From: Aquimarina algiphila
GTDB taxonomy: Bacteria; Bacteroidota; Bacteroidia; Flavobacteriales; Flavobacteriaceae
Direction of reading: 5' to 3'
DNA length: 37,416 nucleotides
Assembly (NCBI RefSeq): GCF_007489275.1
Contig: NZ_VLNR01000067.1
Span: 1 to 37,416, forward strand
Numbering within the stretch: the stretch's first letter is position 1; every line of letters starts with the position of its first letter. Below, one piece after another: positions 30,296 through 37,416 of the stretch. Under the pieces are notes generated by a model. The model saw only the letters and a list, made by a program, of their open reading frames with translations. It was not told the DNA's origin and did no database searches. Position numbers and translations under genes: made by a program.

Positions 30296-31705
30296 CTAAA
30301 GGCTTAGAGGATTTACAGCCAAACTATTAAACAACTTAGCTTTTGTTGTGAAAAACTTGTTCTGTACTTCTATTTCCTTAAGTTTTGCATCAATAAGGCT
30401 TTTTTCTCTTGAATTGATGAGAAATAATGAACTCTCTCCAAAACTAAATTTACGTTCTTCTGCGGCAAGCAAAGTATTATAATCTCTGACTATATTTTCT
30501 ATTAACTCATTTTGGTTAATAAAGGATTCTAATTCTGCAAATATAGCTGTCACTTTATTTTTAATTTGTAACTGTGTAGTTTCAAGTTCGAATCTAGCAT
30601 CTTGAACTTTATACTTTGCCAATTTTAAAGCTCCTCGTTCTTTCCTTAAAAAAAGAGGGAAACTAAAACTAACACCACCCTTATATTCTGCAGTGTTAAA
30701 AGATCGTGCTGTTTCTGGTGTTTCTGTTAAAAAATTATATTCTAGATCAATCTTTGGTAATAGCTTATTAGCTTTTAACTTTCTATCGACTTCCAAACCT
30801 TCAATTTTATATGCTAAAGATTTAAGTTTAGGGTGGTTTTCTAATGTAAAACTACTTAACGGACTACCTTCTATTTCTAATGTACTATCAATAACTTCTT
30901 CAACTTTCTGATCTGGTATCACATTAGATTGCAATTCTATTGGCACATTACCTTCTAACCATAAGAAATTAGATAATGCTAAGGACGACTTCATGAGTTT
31001 TACTTTTGCCTGCTCAAGGCTCAAGGTTCTATTCTGAAAAGCAATTTTAGCCTCTGTTGTATCAATAGCTGCTTTATCACCAGCCAAAGCACTCCTCTTT
31101 ACACCTTCAAAGCGAATTTTAGCATTTTGTACAAAGTCATTATAAATCTCTTTTTCAGCATAAGCTCTTAACCAATCAAAATAAGCTAAAGAAGCATCAT
31201 ATAAAATTTGATTTACCAATAGATCTCTATTTGCTTTAGTTTGTTCTCTAAAAAATTTAGCTTTACGCAAGGTTGCCATTCTATCATTAATCAATAAACC
31301 TCGTGCAATAGGGATAGAGACTCCTGCACTAAAAAGACCATCATCAGGAACAGAATTTTGGGGATTTAGAAAATCACCATCATTTTGTTCAAAACCTCCT
31401 TTAAACTCTATACCATACCAGGTTGGAATCTTAAATGTAGCATTTAACAGATCATAATACTCTGTTCCTTTAAATTTCTTTCTATCATAATCTACTTCCA
31501 TTTTAGGATCAAACCCTCCACGAGCTTTCATAAGATTTGCTTGTCCGATATCTATATTTAACTCAGCTTGCTTAGTTATCGGATGATATTTTTTTACATA
31601 CCCCAGGTATTCTTTAAAATTAAGAACAATAGTATCGGTTTCTATTTCTTGAGAAAAGAGTGAAGAGACCAAAAAAAGTAGGGAATACAATAAATAGTTC
31701 CTCAT
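30296..31705 (-). CDS. TolC family outer-membrane efflux protein
   Basis: A 469-residue outer-membrane factor with signal peptide (MRNYLLYSLLFLVSSLFSQ) and two repeats of long helices (for example TLRKAKFFREQTKANRDLLV and KVTAIFAELESFINQNELIE) around barrel strands. It forms the exit duct of a tripartite pump. The gene lies 1 base from the HlyD gene and belongs to the TetR-ABC-HlyD-TolC operon on the minus strand, last in order. Substrate unknown. Confidence 0.9.
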   Translation of the reverse strand: MRNYLLYSLLFLVSSLFSQEIETDTIVLNFKEYLGYVKKYHPITKQAELNIDIGQANLMKARGGFDPKMEVDYDRKKFKGTEYYDLLNATFKIPTWYGIEFKGGFEQNDGDFLNPQNSVPDDGLFSAGVSIPIARGLLINDRMATLRKAKFFREQTKANRDLLVNQILYDASLAYFDWLRAYAEKEIYNDFVQNAKIRFEGVKRSALAGDKAAIDTTEAKIAFQNRTLSLEQAKVKLMKSSLALSNFLWLEGNVPIELQSNVIPDQKVEEVIDSTLEIEGSPLSSFTLENHPKLKSLAYKIEGLEVDRKLKANKLLPKIDLEYNFLTETPETARSFNTAEYKGGVSFSFPLFLRKERGALKLAKYKVQDARFELETTQLQIKNKVTAIFAELESFINQNELIENIVRDYNTLLAAEERKFSFGESSLFLINSREKSLIDAKLKEIEVQNKFFTTKAKLFNSLAVNPLSL

Positions 31706-31706
31706 T

Positions 31707-33056
31707 TTATTTTTTTTCAGATATTACTTTTTCTCCATTAGGTTGATAATAATTTGGTGGGAAACCGTTGAGTTTACGCCATAATTCAAACCATATAGGT
31801 ACATCTTCTAATAATGCAAGTGTTCTGGCTCCGGATCCAACTTGTATTTTTGGCCACTCATGATCATCTTGATCAGGAGCAATTAGAATTCTGTATTTTC
31901 CATTTTTACTGATAAAAGTTTCGATAGCAACAATCTTTCCTCCATAAGTACCATATGAAATATTAGGCCATCCGCTAAAAATAATTGCAGGCCAACCATC
32001 GAATTGTATACGTATCTTTTCACCTAAGTGAATTAAAGGAAGATCTATAGGTTTTACATAGGTTTCTACTGCCAAATCATATTCAGAAGGCATTATATTC
32101 ACCAACTGATCTCCTTCTTTGAACGTTTCCCCTACTCCTGATCGTAATGTTTTATTAATAAAACCACTTTGGGGGGCTTTAATGTAATGCATATCATTAC
32201 GCATTTCATAATTCGTATATTGATTTTCTAGTTTGGTCACCTGAGCCTCTGCATCAAACTGGCTAGATTGCGCCGTAAATCTATCACTCTGCGATTTTGA
32301 TATTTTATCTGTGTACTCTGCTTGAACGCGATTAATTTCTACTTGTGCATTAATCACTTCATTTTTGCTAGCTAACAATTTATTTTCTTGCGAAATCAAT
32401 TTTGCCTGTGTTTCCTGCAATTTCAATCTTTTTTCCTCTACATCTGTAACTGCTTTTAATCCTTCATTCTGTAATTGCTCAGTACGATTATATTGACGTT
32501 CTGCTATTGTAACATTGGTTTTTGCAGCTTCTAAATCTATACTGTCACTTTGTACCTTTAGTTTTGATTGTAACAGTTTATTTTTGGCTTGTTGTAGTTT
32601 TAGACTTCGCTCATTAACCAAAGCACTTGCTTGATTTTCTAAAGCCTTCACCTTTTCCTGATAGGAATTCACTGCCATTGATTTTGCCTTAATTTGTTGA
32701 CCAGTACGAGCTACCAGATTAGGATCAAAATATTCGTTTTTCACTTCAGAAATAAATAAAATAGTATCTCCTTTCTTTACAAAATCTCCTTCTTGAACAT
32801 ACCATTTTTCTATTCTACCAGGTATCGGTGATTGAATGGTTTGCGGACGTTGATCTGGTTTTAAAGTGGTTAAATAACCATCTCCAGAAATATTTTGAGT
32901 CCAAGGAAGAAAGAGTATAATAAATACAGATACGGCAAATATTTTCAAAAAACGATTAAAATATTTATGATGCCTTTTGTGAAAGACCTTTTGAATCGCA
33001 TTATAATCAGAAAGGTCAACCTTCTTATTTAATGTATTATGTGAGATATTCAACAT
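31707..33056 (-). CDS. HlyD family periplasmic adaptor
   Basis: A 449-residue membrane-fusion protein with an N-terminal anchor (residues 36-52), lipoyl half-motif GRIEKWYVQEGDFVKKGDTILF (about 95-116), a long coiled-coil of Gln/Lys/Glu-rich helices (about 125-290), then the second lipoyl part YIKAPQSGFINKTLRSGVGE and a beta-barrel region. It links the inner-membrane ABC protein to TolC. It is 6 bases downstream of the ABC gene. Confidence 0.9.
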   Translation of the reverse strand: MLNISHNTLNKKVDLSDYNAIQKVFHKRHHKYFNRFLKIFAVSVFIILFLPWTQNISGDGYLTTLKPDQRPQTIQSPIPGRIEKWYVQEGDFVKKGDTILFISEVKNEYFDPNLVARTGQQIKAKSMAVNSYQEKVKALENQASALVNERSLKLQQAKNKLLQSKLKVQSDSIDLEAAKTNVTIAERQYNRTEQLQNEGLKAVTDVEEKRLKLQETQAKLISQENKLLASKNEVINAQVEINRVQAEYTDKISKSQSDRFTAQSSQFDAEAQVTKLENQYTNYEMRNDMHYIKAPQSGFINKTLRSGVGETFKEGDQLVNIMPSEYDLAVETYVKPIDLPLIHLGEKIRIQFDGWPAIIFSGWPNISYGTYGGKIVAIETFISKNGKYRILIAPDQDDHEWPKIQVGSGARTLALLEDVPIWFELWRKLNGFPPNYYQPNGEKVISEKK

Positions 33057-33062
33057 AGTTCT

Positions 33063-34730
33063 TTATTTATCACTTATAATTTTACCATTTTCGATATTGA
33101 TAACTCTACCGCATCGTTTTATCCATTTGTTATTTTGACTCACTACAACTAGAGCCCAAGGATTGGAAGAGTCTGTAAGAAAATCCATAATTCTATTTAC
33201 TTCCTGATCATCAAACTGATCTAATGGATCTTTTAAAATTAAAAGTTTAGGTTTTCTAACAATACTTCTAGCCAAAACTATCTTTTTAGCTATAGTATAA
33301 GACATTTGTTTTCCTTCTGGATACAGTATCGTTTTTAGACCTTTGGGTTGTTCCTTTACAAATTGAGTAAGTCCAACTTTTTCAAGAGCCCAATACACAT
33401 CTTCAAAAGGGATATCGGTATCCCCAAAAGTTATGTTTTCCAGTATTGTACCTTCAAAAGGGGATTCCTCTGTTAGAGACTGTCCCAAATGAGCTCTGTA
33501 GTAATTAAGATTAATTCCTCTAAGTTCTACATCATTTATATAAATACTCCCTCTATTAGGTTCGATAAGCCCAGCTATTAATCGTAATAACGTTGATTTA
33601 CCAGATCCATTAGACCCCTGCACCAGAATAGTGCAGCTTTCTGTTATTTTGAGTGAGACATCATCCAATATTTTTCTTTTACCTTCAGGAGTAGCATAAG
33701 AAACGTGATCTAGTTCTACTGTGAATCCTTCATTTGTTTTAAAAGGTTTTTCACCTTCTTGCGGTTCTAAATCTTTATCCACAACCTGTCCTAATTTTTC
33801 GAGAGAAGTTAGAACATCATAGAAAGATTCTAAGCCAGTTATTAATTTTTCTACAGAACCAATAACTAATACTATAATAATTTCTGCAGCAACAAATTGT
33901 CCTATATTCATTTCTTGATTAAGGACGAGAATACCTCCTATGAGCAAAAGTCCAGCAGTTACCAAAACTTTAAAACCAATCATTTGAATGAATTGAATCA
34001 CTAGCACTTTAAAATGACTTTCTCTTGCCGAAAGGTATTCTGATACTAATGCATCATTTTTTTGTAATGCAAGATTTGTTTTTCCAGAAAGCTTAAAACT
34101 TACTATAGATCTCGCTATTTCTTGAATCCAATGCGCAACTTTGTATTTACTTTTGGATTCTTTTAGACTTGTTTCTAAACCACGTTTAGCAGTATATTTA
34201 AAGACTATATACACCAGAAGTAATAATAATAATCCATAAATTATAAAAAATGGATGATAAAATGAAAGTAGCGTCAATCCAAAAATTATCTGTAAAAGAG
34301 CAGCCGGAAAATCAACTAATATCTTAGCTAATCCTTTTTGAGTTGTTAACGTATCAAAAAAACGATTGGCCAACTCTGGCGGATAATAATTACGTAATTC
34401 ACTCATTTTGATTTTCGGGAAACGATATGAAAATTCAAAAGAGGCTCTTGTAAAGATTTTTTGTTGAACATTCTCTATTATCCGAATTTGCATAAGTTGT
34501 AATAATCCAACAAACAAAACACCTGCTGTTACCAGAATTACTAAAATAATCCAGGAAGTGCTAATTTGAGCACCTTGTACCAGATTGATAATTGCCTGAA
34601 TACCTAGAGGAAGTGAAAGATTAACTAATCCTGCAAATATCGCATAATAAAATGTCTGCAAAATATCCTTTTTGTCAAGCTTCAAAAGCCCTATTAGCCT
34701 TTGCCAAGCCGTCAAAACGTTTTTTGCCAT
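33063..34730 (-). CDS. ABC transporter, permease plus degenerate ATPase domain
   Basis: A 555-residue half-transporter: six-helix TMD (about 25-300) and an NBD (335-555). Walker A is intact (GSNGSGKST, 372-380) and Q417 lies in the Q-loop (AHLGQSL). The other motifs are abnormal: the signature region reads QMSYTIAKK (475-483) instead of LSGGQ, Walker B is LLILKD (496-501) instead of the usual LLILDE, and the H-loop has Q532 (VVVSQNNKW) instead of His. ATP binding is plausible, hydrolysis probably poor or altered. It pairs with HlyD and TolC for export from the inner membrane. Four bases downstream of tetR. Confidence 0.88.
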   Translation of the reverse strand: MAKNVLTAWQRLIGLLKLDKKDILQTFYYAIFAGLVNLSLPLGIQAIINLVQGAQISTSWIILVILVTAGVLFVGLLQLMQIRIIENVQQKIFTRASFEFSYRFPKIKMSELRNYYPPELANRFFDTLTTQKGLAKILVDFPAALLQIIFGLTLLSFYHPFFIIYGLLLLLLVYIVFKYTAKRGLETSLKESKSKYKVAHWIQEIARSIVSFKLSGKTNLALQKNDALVSEYLSARESHFKVLVIQFIQMIGFKVLVTAGLLLIGGILVLNQEMNIGQFVAAEIIIVLVIGSVEKLITGLESFYDVLTSLEKLGQVVDKDLEPQEGEKPFKTNEGFTVELDHVSYATPEGKRKILDDVSLKITESCTILVQGSNGSGKSTLLRLIAGLIEPNRGSIYINDVELRGINLNYYRAHLGQSLTEESPFEGTILENITFGDTDIPFEDVYWALEKVGLTQFVKEQPKGLKTILYPEGKQMSYTIAKKIVLARSIVRKPKLLILKDPLDQFDDQEVNRIMDFLTDSSNPWALVVVSQNNKWIKRCGRVINIENGKIISDK

Positions 34731-34733
34731 AAA

Positions 34734-35408
34734 TTATTTCTTTATCGAATTAAAAACAAGGTTCATAAAATAGGTAGTGGGAGTCACATTTTTATTACAA
34801 TCAGTTAATGAAGGAAAATGCTCTCTTAAAAAATGTTGATGTAGCGCTCCTTCAATAATTGTACTCGATAAACTAGAGCTATATTGATATTGAGAATCAA
34901 ATTCTTTAATCATATCACTAAGTCGCATTACCAAACGTTTATATATAGAGAAGTAACCTTCTTTATTTTCTTCATCTACTTCTTTGGTTAAATATGATTT
35001 AGAATATTCGTTAATTACAATTTTGTTTAAAAGCACTTCATTAATATGAGAAAAAGAAGAATCTTCTTTTACTGACCTGGTAATGATTTCTATTGCTTTT
35101 TTTAATTTTTCTTCCGGATTAGCAATACTATTGGTCGAAAACACCAATTGATATTCTAGCCATCCCCAATACCAAGATGTTAAATACAACAATAGCTTAT
35201 GCTTGTTTTCAAAATATCGATAAATAGAACTTTCATTAGAACCAATTTTCTCACCAAGTTTCTTAAATGTGAAACTTTCAAAACCAACTTCCTGAATCAT
35301 AAGAATACTATGCTCTATGATTCTTTTGCCTAATGCAGAAGATTCTGGATCTTTGATATAAATCTTCTCATTAATCCTAACTTTCAAATCCTGAAGTAAA
35401 TATTTCAT
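34734..35408 (-). CDS. TetR family regulator of the ABC-HlyD-TolC operon
   Basis: A 224-residue TetR protein with an N-terminal extension of about 25 residues before the first helix (GKRIIEHSILMIQEVGFESF). The HTH FTFKKLGEKIGSNESSIYRYFENKHKLLLYL spans about 46-76. The ligand domain has HQHFLREHFPSLTDCNKNV near the end. It is the first gene of the operon and almost certainly represses its own promoter, which has an inverted repeat at 35454-35472. Inducer unknown. Confidence 0.88.
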   Translation of the reverse strand: MKYLLQDLKVRINEKIYIKDPESSALGKRIIEHSILMIQEVGFESFTFKKLGEKIGSNESSIYRYFENKHKLLLYLTSWYWGWLEYQLVFSTNSIANPEEKLKKAIEIITRSVKEDSSFSHINEVLLNKIVINEYSKSYLTKEVDEENKEGYFSIYKRLVMRLSDMIKEFDSQYQYSSSLSSTIIEGALHQHFLREHFPSLTDCNKNVTPTTYFMNLVFNSIKK

Positions 35409-35443
35409 TTGTTTATCTTGATTAATTTTAAAAACATTTAGTG

Positions 35444-35472
35444 CAAATTTAAAAGTAATACTATCAATTACT
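35444..35472 (-). promoter_or_regulatory. tetR-ABC promoter with inverted repeat
   Basis: The minus-strand -7 element TAAATTTG (35444-35451) is followed upstream by AGTAAT (35454-35459) and ATTACT (35467-35472), a perfect 6-bp inverted repeat with 7-base spacer. A TetR-type operator in the spacer region is likely, but the site is short and AT-rich. Confidence 0.45.
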
Positions 35473-35575
35473 AATAGATTAACTTTTATTTAACCAATGA
35501 TATATTTACAAGTCCTTAATAATTAATAATTTTATAATTAGACAAGCCATTTAGTAACCATAAATAAGAATAGTC

Positions 35576-35941
35576 ATGAAAAAAATTCTAATTTTTGCAT
35601 TATTATCATTTTTTATAGCAAAAGGACACGGAAACACGTCTAATGCACAGGATCCAATTGAAGTTGGAGATATTTTGGTTATCGGAAAGCCTTCTGCCCA
35701 ACAATATCAGCACATACACTTTCCTAAGACAAATTTCATTATAAAAAAAGGAGGTATCCCTAATTACAAATCGTTGATTGGAGAACGCGTAATCGTTACC
35801 GAAGTAGCTCAAGATAAAGAAGGAAATCGCAAGATTACTTTGAAAAGGGAAGATGGACGTAAATTCTTCAATAGTATATCTCGAGTTAAAATAAACCTAG
35901 AAAAAGCGCTGGAGAACAAAGAAGTTGTCCTCGTTAGATGA
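35576..35941 (+). CDS. small secreted protein, hypothetical
   Basis: A 121-residue protein with a signal peptide (MKKILIFALLSFFIAKGHG). The mature part is a short beta-rich domain with DILVIGKPSAQQYQHIHFP, then KGGIPNYKSLIGERVIVTEVAQ and a DGRKFFN motif. I do not recognise a family. The layout of strand, turn and basic helix could fit an SH3- or OB-like fold, but that is speculative. A bidirectional terminator separates it from the metallopeptidase gene. It is a single-gene transcript. Confidence 0.7.
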   Translation: MKKILIFALLSFFIAKGHGNTSNAQDPIEVGDILVIGKPSAQQYQHIHFPKTNFIIKKGGIPNYKSLIGERVIVTEVAQDKEGNRKITLKREDGRKFFNSISRVKINLEKALENKEVVLVR

Positions 35942-35951
35942 TCAGAAAATA

Positions 35952-35983
35952 AAAAACCATCCCTAGTAAACGGGATGGTTTTT
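35952..35983. terminator. bidirectional rho-independent terminator
   Basis: A perfect 12-bp stem, AAAAACCATCCC (35952-35963) with GGGATGGTTTTT (35972-35983), and an 8-base loop sit between two convergent genes. The GC-rich inner part and the T tracts on both strands fit termination in both directions. Confidence 0.85.
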
Positions 35984-36021
35984 ATGCAAAAGTTCAAAGC
36001 TTTTGTATTAAATTTTAATTC

Positions 36022-36882
36022 TTAGTATAATGCTTCTAATGCTATACGGTCAAAATTACTGAATTCTCCGTCTTCATTACCGCTAAAACAAGCGATCATA
36101 AAAGAATCAGTATCTAATCCTGCTTGACCTGTTTGGTTGGCAGTTGGTGTACCTGGAATGTGGATTGCTCCTACACCTCCATCACCTTCATTAGAACCAT
36201 CAGGGCAATTTCTTCTTGCATAGTTAGTATGTCTTAGACCTACAGAGTGACCCATTTCATGACCAATTACATGCTCATTAACATTAGTACTAAAACTATC
36301 AGTACCCGCATTGATCTGAATGTATTTGTTAGGTCTACCACCACTTGGGAATCCTGCAGAACCACCACCACCGGAACGGTTGTTGTTATATACAACCATA
36401 TCTACATTATTACCTTGATCTGTACCAAAAGTAAGTACAAAATTAAGGCTGATATTAATACGGTTATAGTTATTTACTGCCCATTGTAAACCAGTACGCA
36501 TTTTACTGGTAAGTGCGTTTCCACTTCCAGTCCAACCTGTTACACGAATAGTTCTACCCTGACTTACAAGGTTTCTTGTTCTATACTGCTTAGCATTATT
36601 TTCACTTTCCTCCAATGCTTGCTCTGCTAGTTGGTCTAATGCAAAGATAATATCTCCATCTGCAAGAATAGCGTCAAAAGGCTGCTGCCCTGGGTGTTGT
36701 ACAGTAATATATTCTGCACCAAAATCACTCACACCAGTTTTCAAAAGAGCTTCTCTATGCTCTTTAGATATTGATTCTGTAACTGCTTCTGGTTGAGCTT
36801 CGCTGGCAACATCACTTTTTTCACAAGATGTTGAAAAACCAGCAACGATAGCGCAAAGCGCTAGTACTTTGATTTTTTTCAT
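36022..36882 (-). CDS. exported zinc metallopeptidase, HEIGH-type (M57-like)
   Basis: A 286-residue lipoprotein-type protein: signal with lipobox FSTSC (Cys20). The catalytic helix is H208-E209-M-G-H212 followed by S-V-G-L-R-H218, i.e. HExxHxxGxxH, the zincin signature of the dual-action HEIGH metallopeptidases; E209 is the catalytic base and the three histidines bind zinc. Upstream are a propeptide-like region (about 21-105) and strand INISLNFVLTFGTD. After the zinc site come two cysteines (C226 and C264) that could pair. Secreted or surface proteolysis is the expected role. It faces away from the right end, with a 530-base leader region. Confidence 0.9.
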   Translation of the reverse strand: MKKIKVLALCAIVAGFSTSCEKSDVASEAQPEAVTESISKEHREALLKTGVSDFGAEYITVQHPGQQPFDAILADGDIIFALDQLAEQALEESENNAKQYRTRNLVSQGRTIRVTGWTGSGNALTSKMRTGLQWAVNNYNRINISLNFVLTFGTDQGNNVDMVVYNNNRSGGGGSAGFPSGGRPNKYIQINAGTDSFSTNVNEHVIGHEMGHSVGLRHTNYARRNCPDGSNEGDGGVGAIHIPGTPTANQTGQAGLDTDSFMIACFSGNEDGEFSNFDRIALEALY

Positions 36883-37030
36883 TTTAATAAGTTGAGTTTG
36901 TGTAGTTATTAAACTAAAATAGAATTTTTACATCCTATCCTAAATGCAATTATGTAAAAAACTTTGAACTTTTTAAATTTTTGCGAGCTGAAGATATGAT
37001 ATTTTTTTTTAAATATCAGTTAATATTTTA

Positions 37031-37069
37031 AAGAATTCTCTGTAAATACGGTAAAACCGTAAGATTCTT
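37031..37069. repeat. nested inverted repeat in the intergenic region
   Basis: TACGGT (37047-37052) and ACCGTA (37056-37061) form a perfect 6-bp stem with a 3-base loop. An outer pair AAGAAT (37031-37036) and ATTCTT (37064-37069) extends it with an asymmetric bulge. The GC core stands out in AT-rich DNA. It could be a regulator site or the base of a small RNA. The 36883-37416 stretch has no gene. Confidence 0.4.
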
Positions 37070-37298
37070 CTAAAGAAAACGAGGGAAACTTAAAGTGTAA
37101 TTAATAGAAAATCGATCAAATACACAAAGTATGAATTGTACAAATATGTGAAAAAACTGTTAAAACAAAAGAAAAATAAGGATGTTAAATAAAACTTAAA
37201 CTACCCCAGGAAAAACAGACAAGAGAGTTTTTTCTTACAAATTATAAAGTTTACAATACAAATGTTAAAAAAAACTAAAAAAATTATATATATAACCC

Positions 37299-37378
37299 GT
37301 TGTGCATTTAGAAAAAGTTGCGCAAACTGCTAAAAGGCAGTAAATTGTAGTTACGACACTATAATTCATATGCACAAC
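37299..37378. repeat. GTTGTGCAT/ATGCACAAC inverted repeat at the right end
   Basis: GTTGTGCAT (37299-37307) and ATGCACAAC (37370-37378) are perfect inverted copies 62 bases apart. The spacer holds a small hairpin ACTGC-TAAAAG-GCAGT (37326-37341). The flanks are TATAACCC on the left and TTTCAAGC on the right. Similar GTTGTG/CACAAC repeats bound small accessory cassettes in marine Bacteroidetes, as far as I recall; the window ends too soon to tell whether this is such a boundary. Confidence 0.4.
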
Positions 37379-37416
37379 TTTCAAGCAAATTACGATAAAA
37401 TACTCAAGGTTTTAAA

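Noticed and set aside
1..37416. CRISPR arrays, tRNA/rRNA genes, transposases, phage genes
   Set aside because: No direct-repeat array, no tRNA-like fold and no recombinase or phage protein was recognised on either strand.

Overview
The window looks like a chromosomal segment of a marine-type Flavobacteriaceae bacterium (Bacteroidota). It is AT-rich, and many intergenic regions carry the Bacteroidetes sigma -7 element TAnnTTTG with few strong Shine-Dalgarno sequences. The protein families also fit: DUF4199, DUF2024, DUF1737, HxlR and ECF41-type regulators, exported DJ-1/PfpI proteins and a HEIGH-type metallopeptidase. No rRNA, tRNA, CRISPR array, transposase or integrase gene was seen. The genus is not resolved.

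Layout. 1-2024 is a decayed zone: the tail of a gene entering from the left, a DUF4199-like remnant, one hypothetical membrane-anchored protein, a 57-residue DUF1737 protein, and a clear yggS pseudogene with an internal deletion and two frameshifts. 2024-5346 is a cysteine-rich redox/thiol locus: an AAA ATPase-MarR operon, a lipoprotein-DUF2024-thioredoxin-like operon, and a separate small CxxC protein. All three promoters carry the same 13-bp palindrome on or next to the -7 box, so this looks like a local MarR regulon. 5515-8825 is an Rrf2-controlled operon (Asp-nucleophile alpha/beta-hydrolase lipoprotein, split-barrel flavoprotein, two NTF2-like proteins) with paired Rrf2-type operators and a terminator. 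8852-9972 holds a divergent HxlR/SRPBCC pair and a decayed second SRPBCC fragment. 10142-13545 has three DJ-1/PfpI-domain genes: a GlxA-type AraC regulator and two exported relatives. 13581-15643 is a TetR operon with a small membrane protein, DUF3817, a membrane rhodanese and a small ferredoxin-fold-like protein.

15665-17834 is an ECF41-type sigma factor with an azoreductase and a cupin; near-identical TGTCACG-N16-TGTC promoters precede both the sigma gene and the azoreductase. 17982-23288 is the xylose block: LacI regulator, aldose 1-epimerase, xylose isomerase (xylA) and xylulokinase (xylB). 23386-29037 is a TetR-RND/MMPL envelope export operon with four GACYGGTC operators, a LolA-like periplasmic protein, a small membrane protein and an outer-membrane barrel. 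Then come corA, a TetR-ABC-HlyD-TolC tripartite exporter whose ABC ATPase is strikingly degenerate, a small secreted protein, and an exported HEIGH-motif zinc metallopeptidase. The last 530 bases hold no gene but contain palindromes and a GTTGTGCAT/ATGCACAAC inverted repeat.

The strongest theme is that almost every operon is led by its own one-component regulator, and the operator can be read directly as a repeated palindrome. The best leads for something new are the MarR/AAA/DUF2024/thiol module, the ECF41 azoreductase-cupin module, the exported DJ-1/PfpI pair beside a GlxA-like regulator, and the ABC exporter with non-canonical ATPase motifs.
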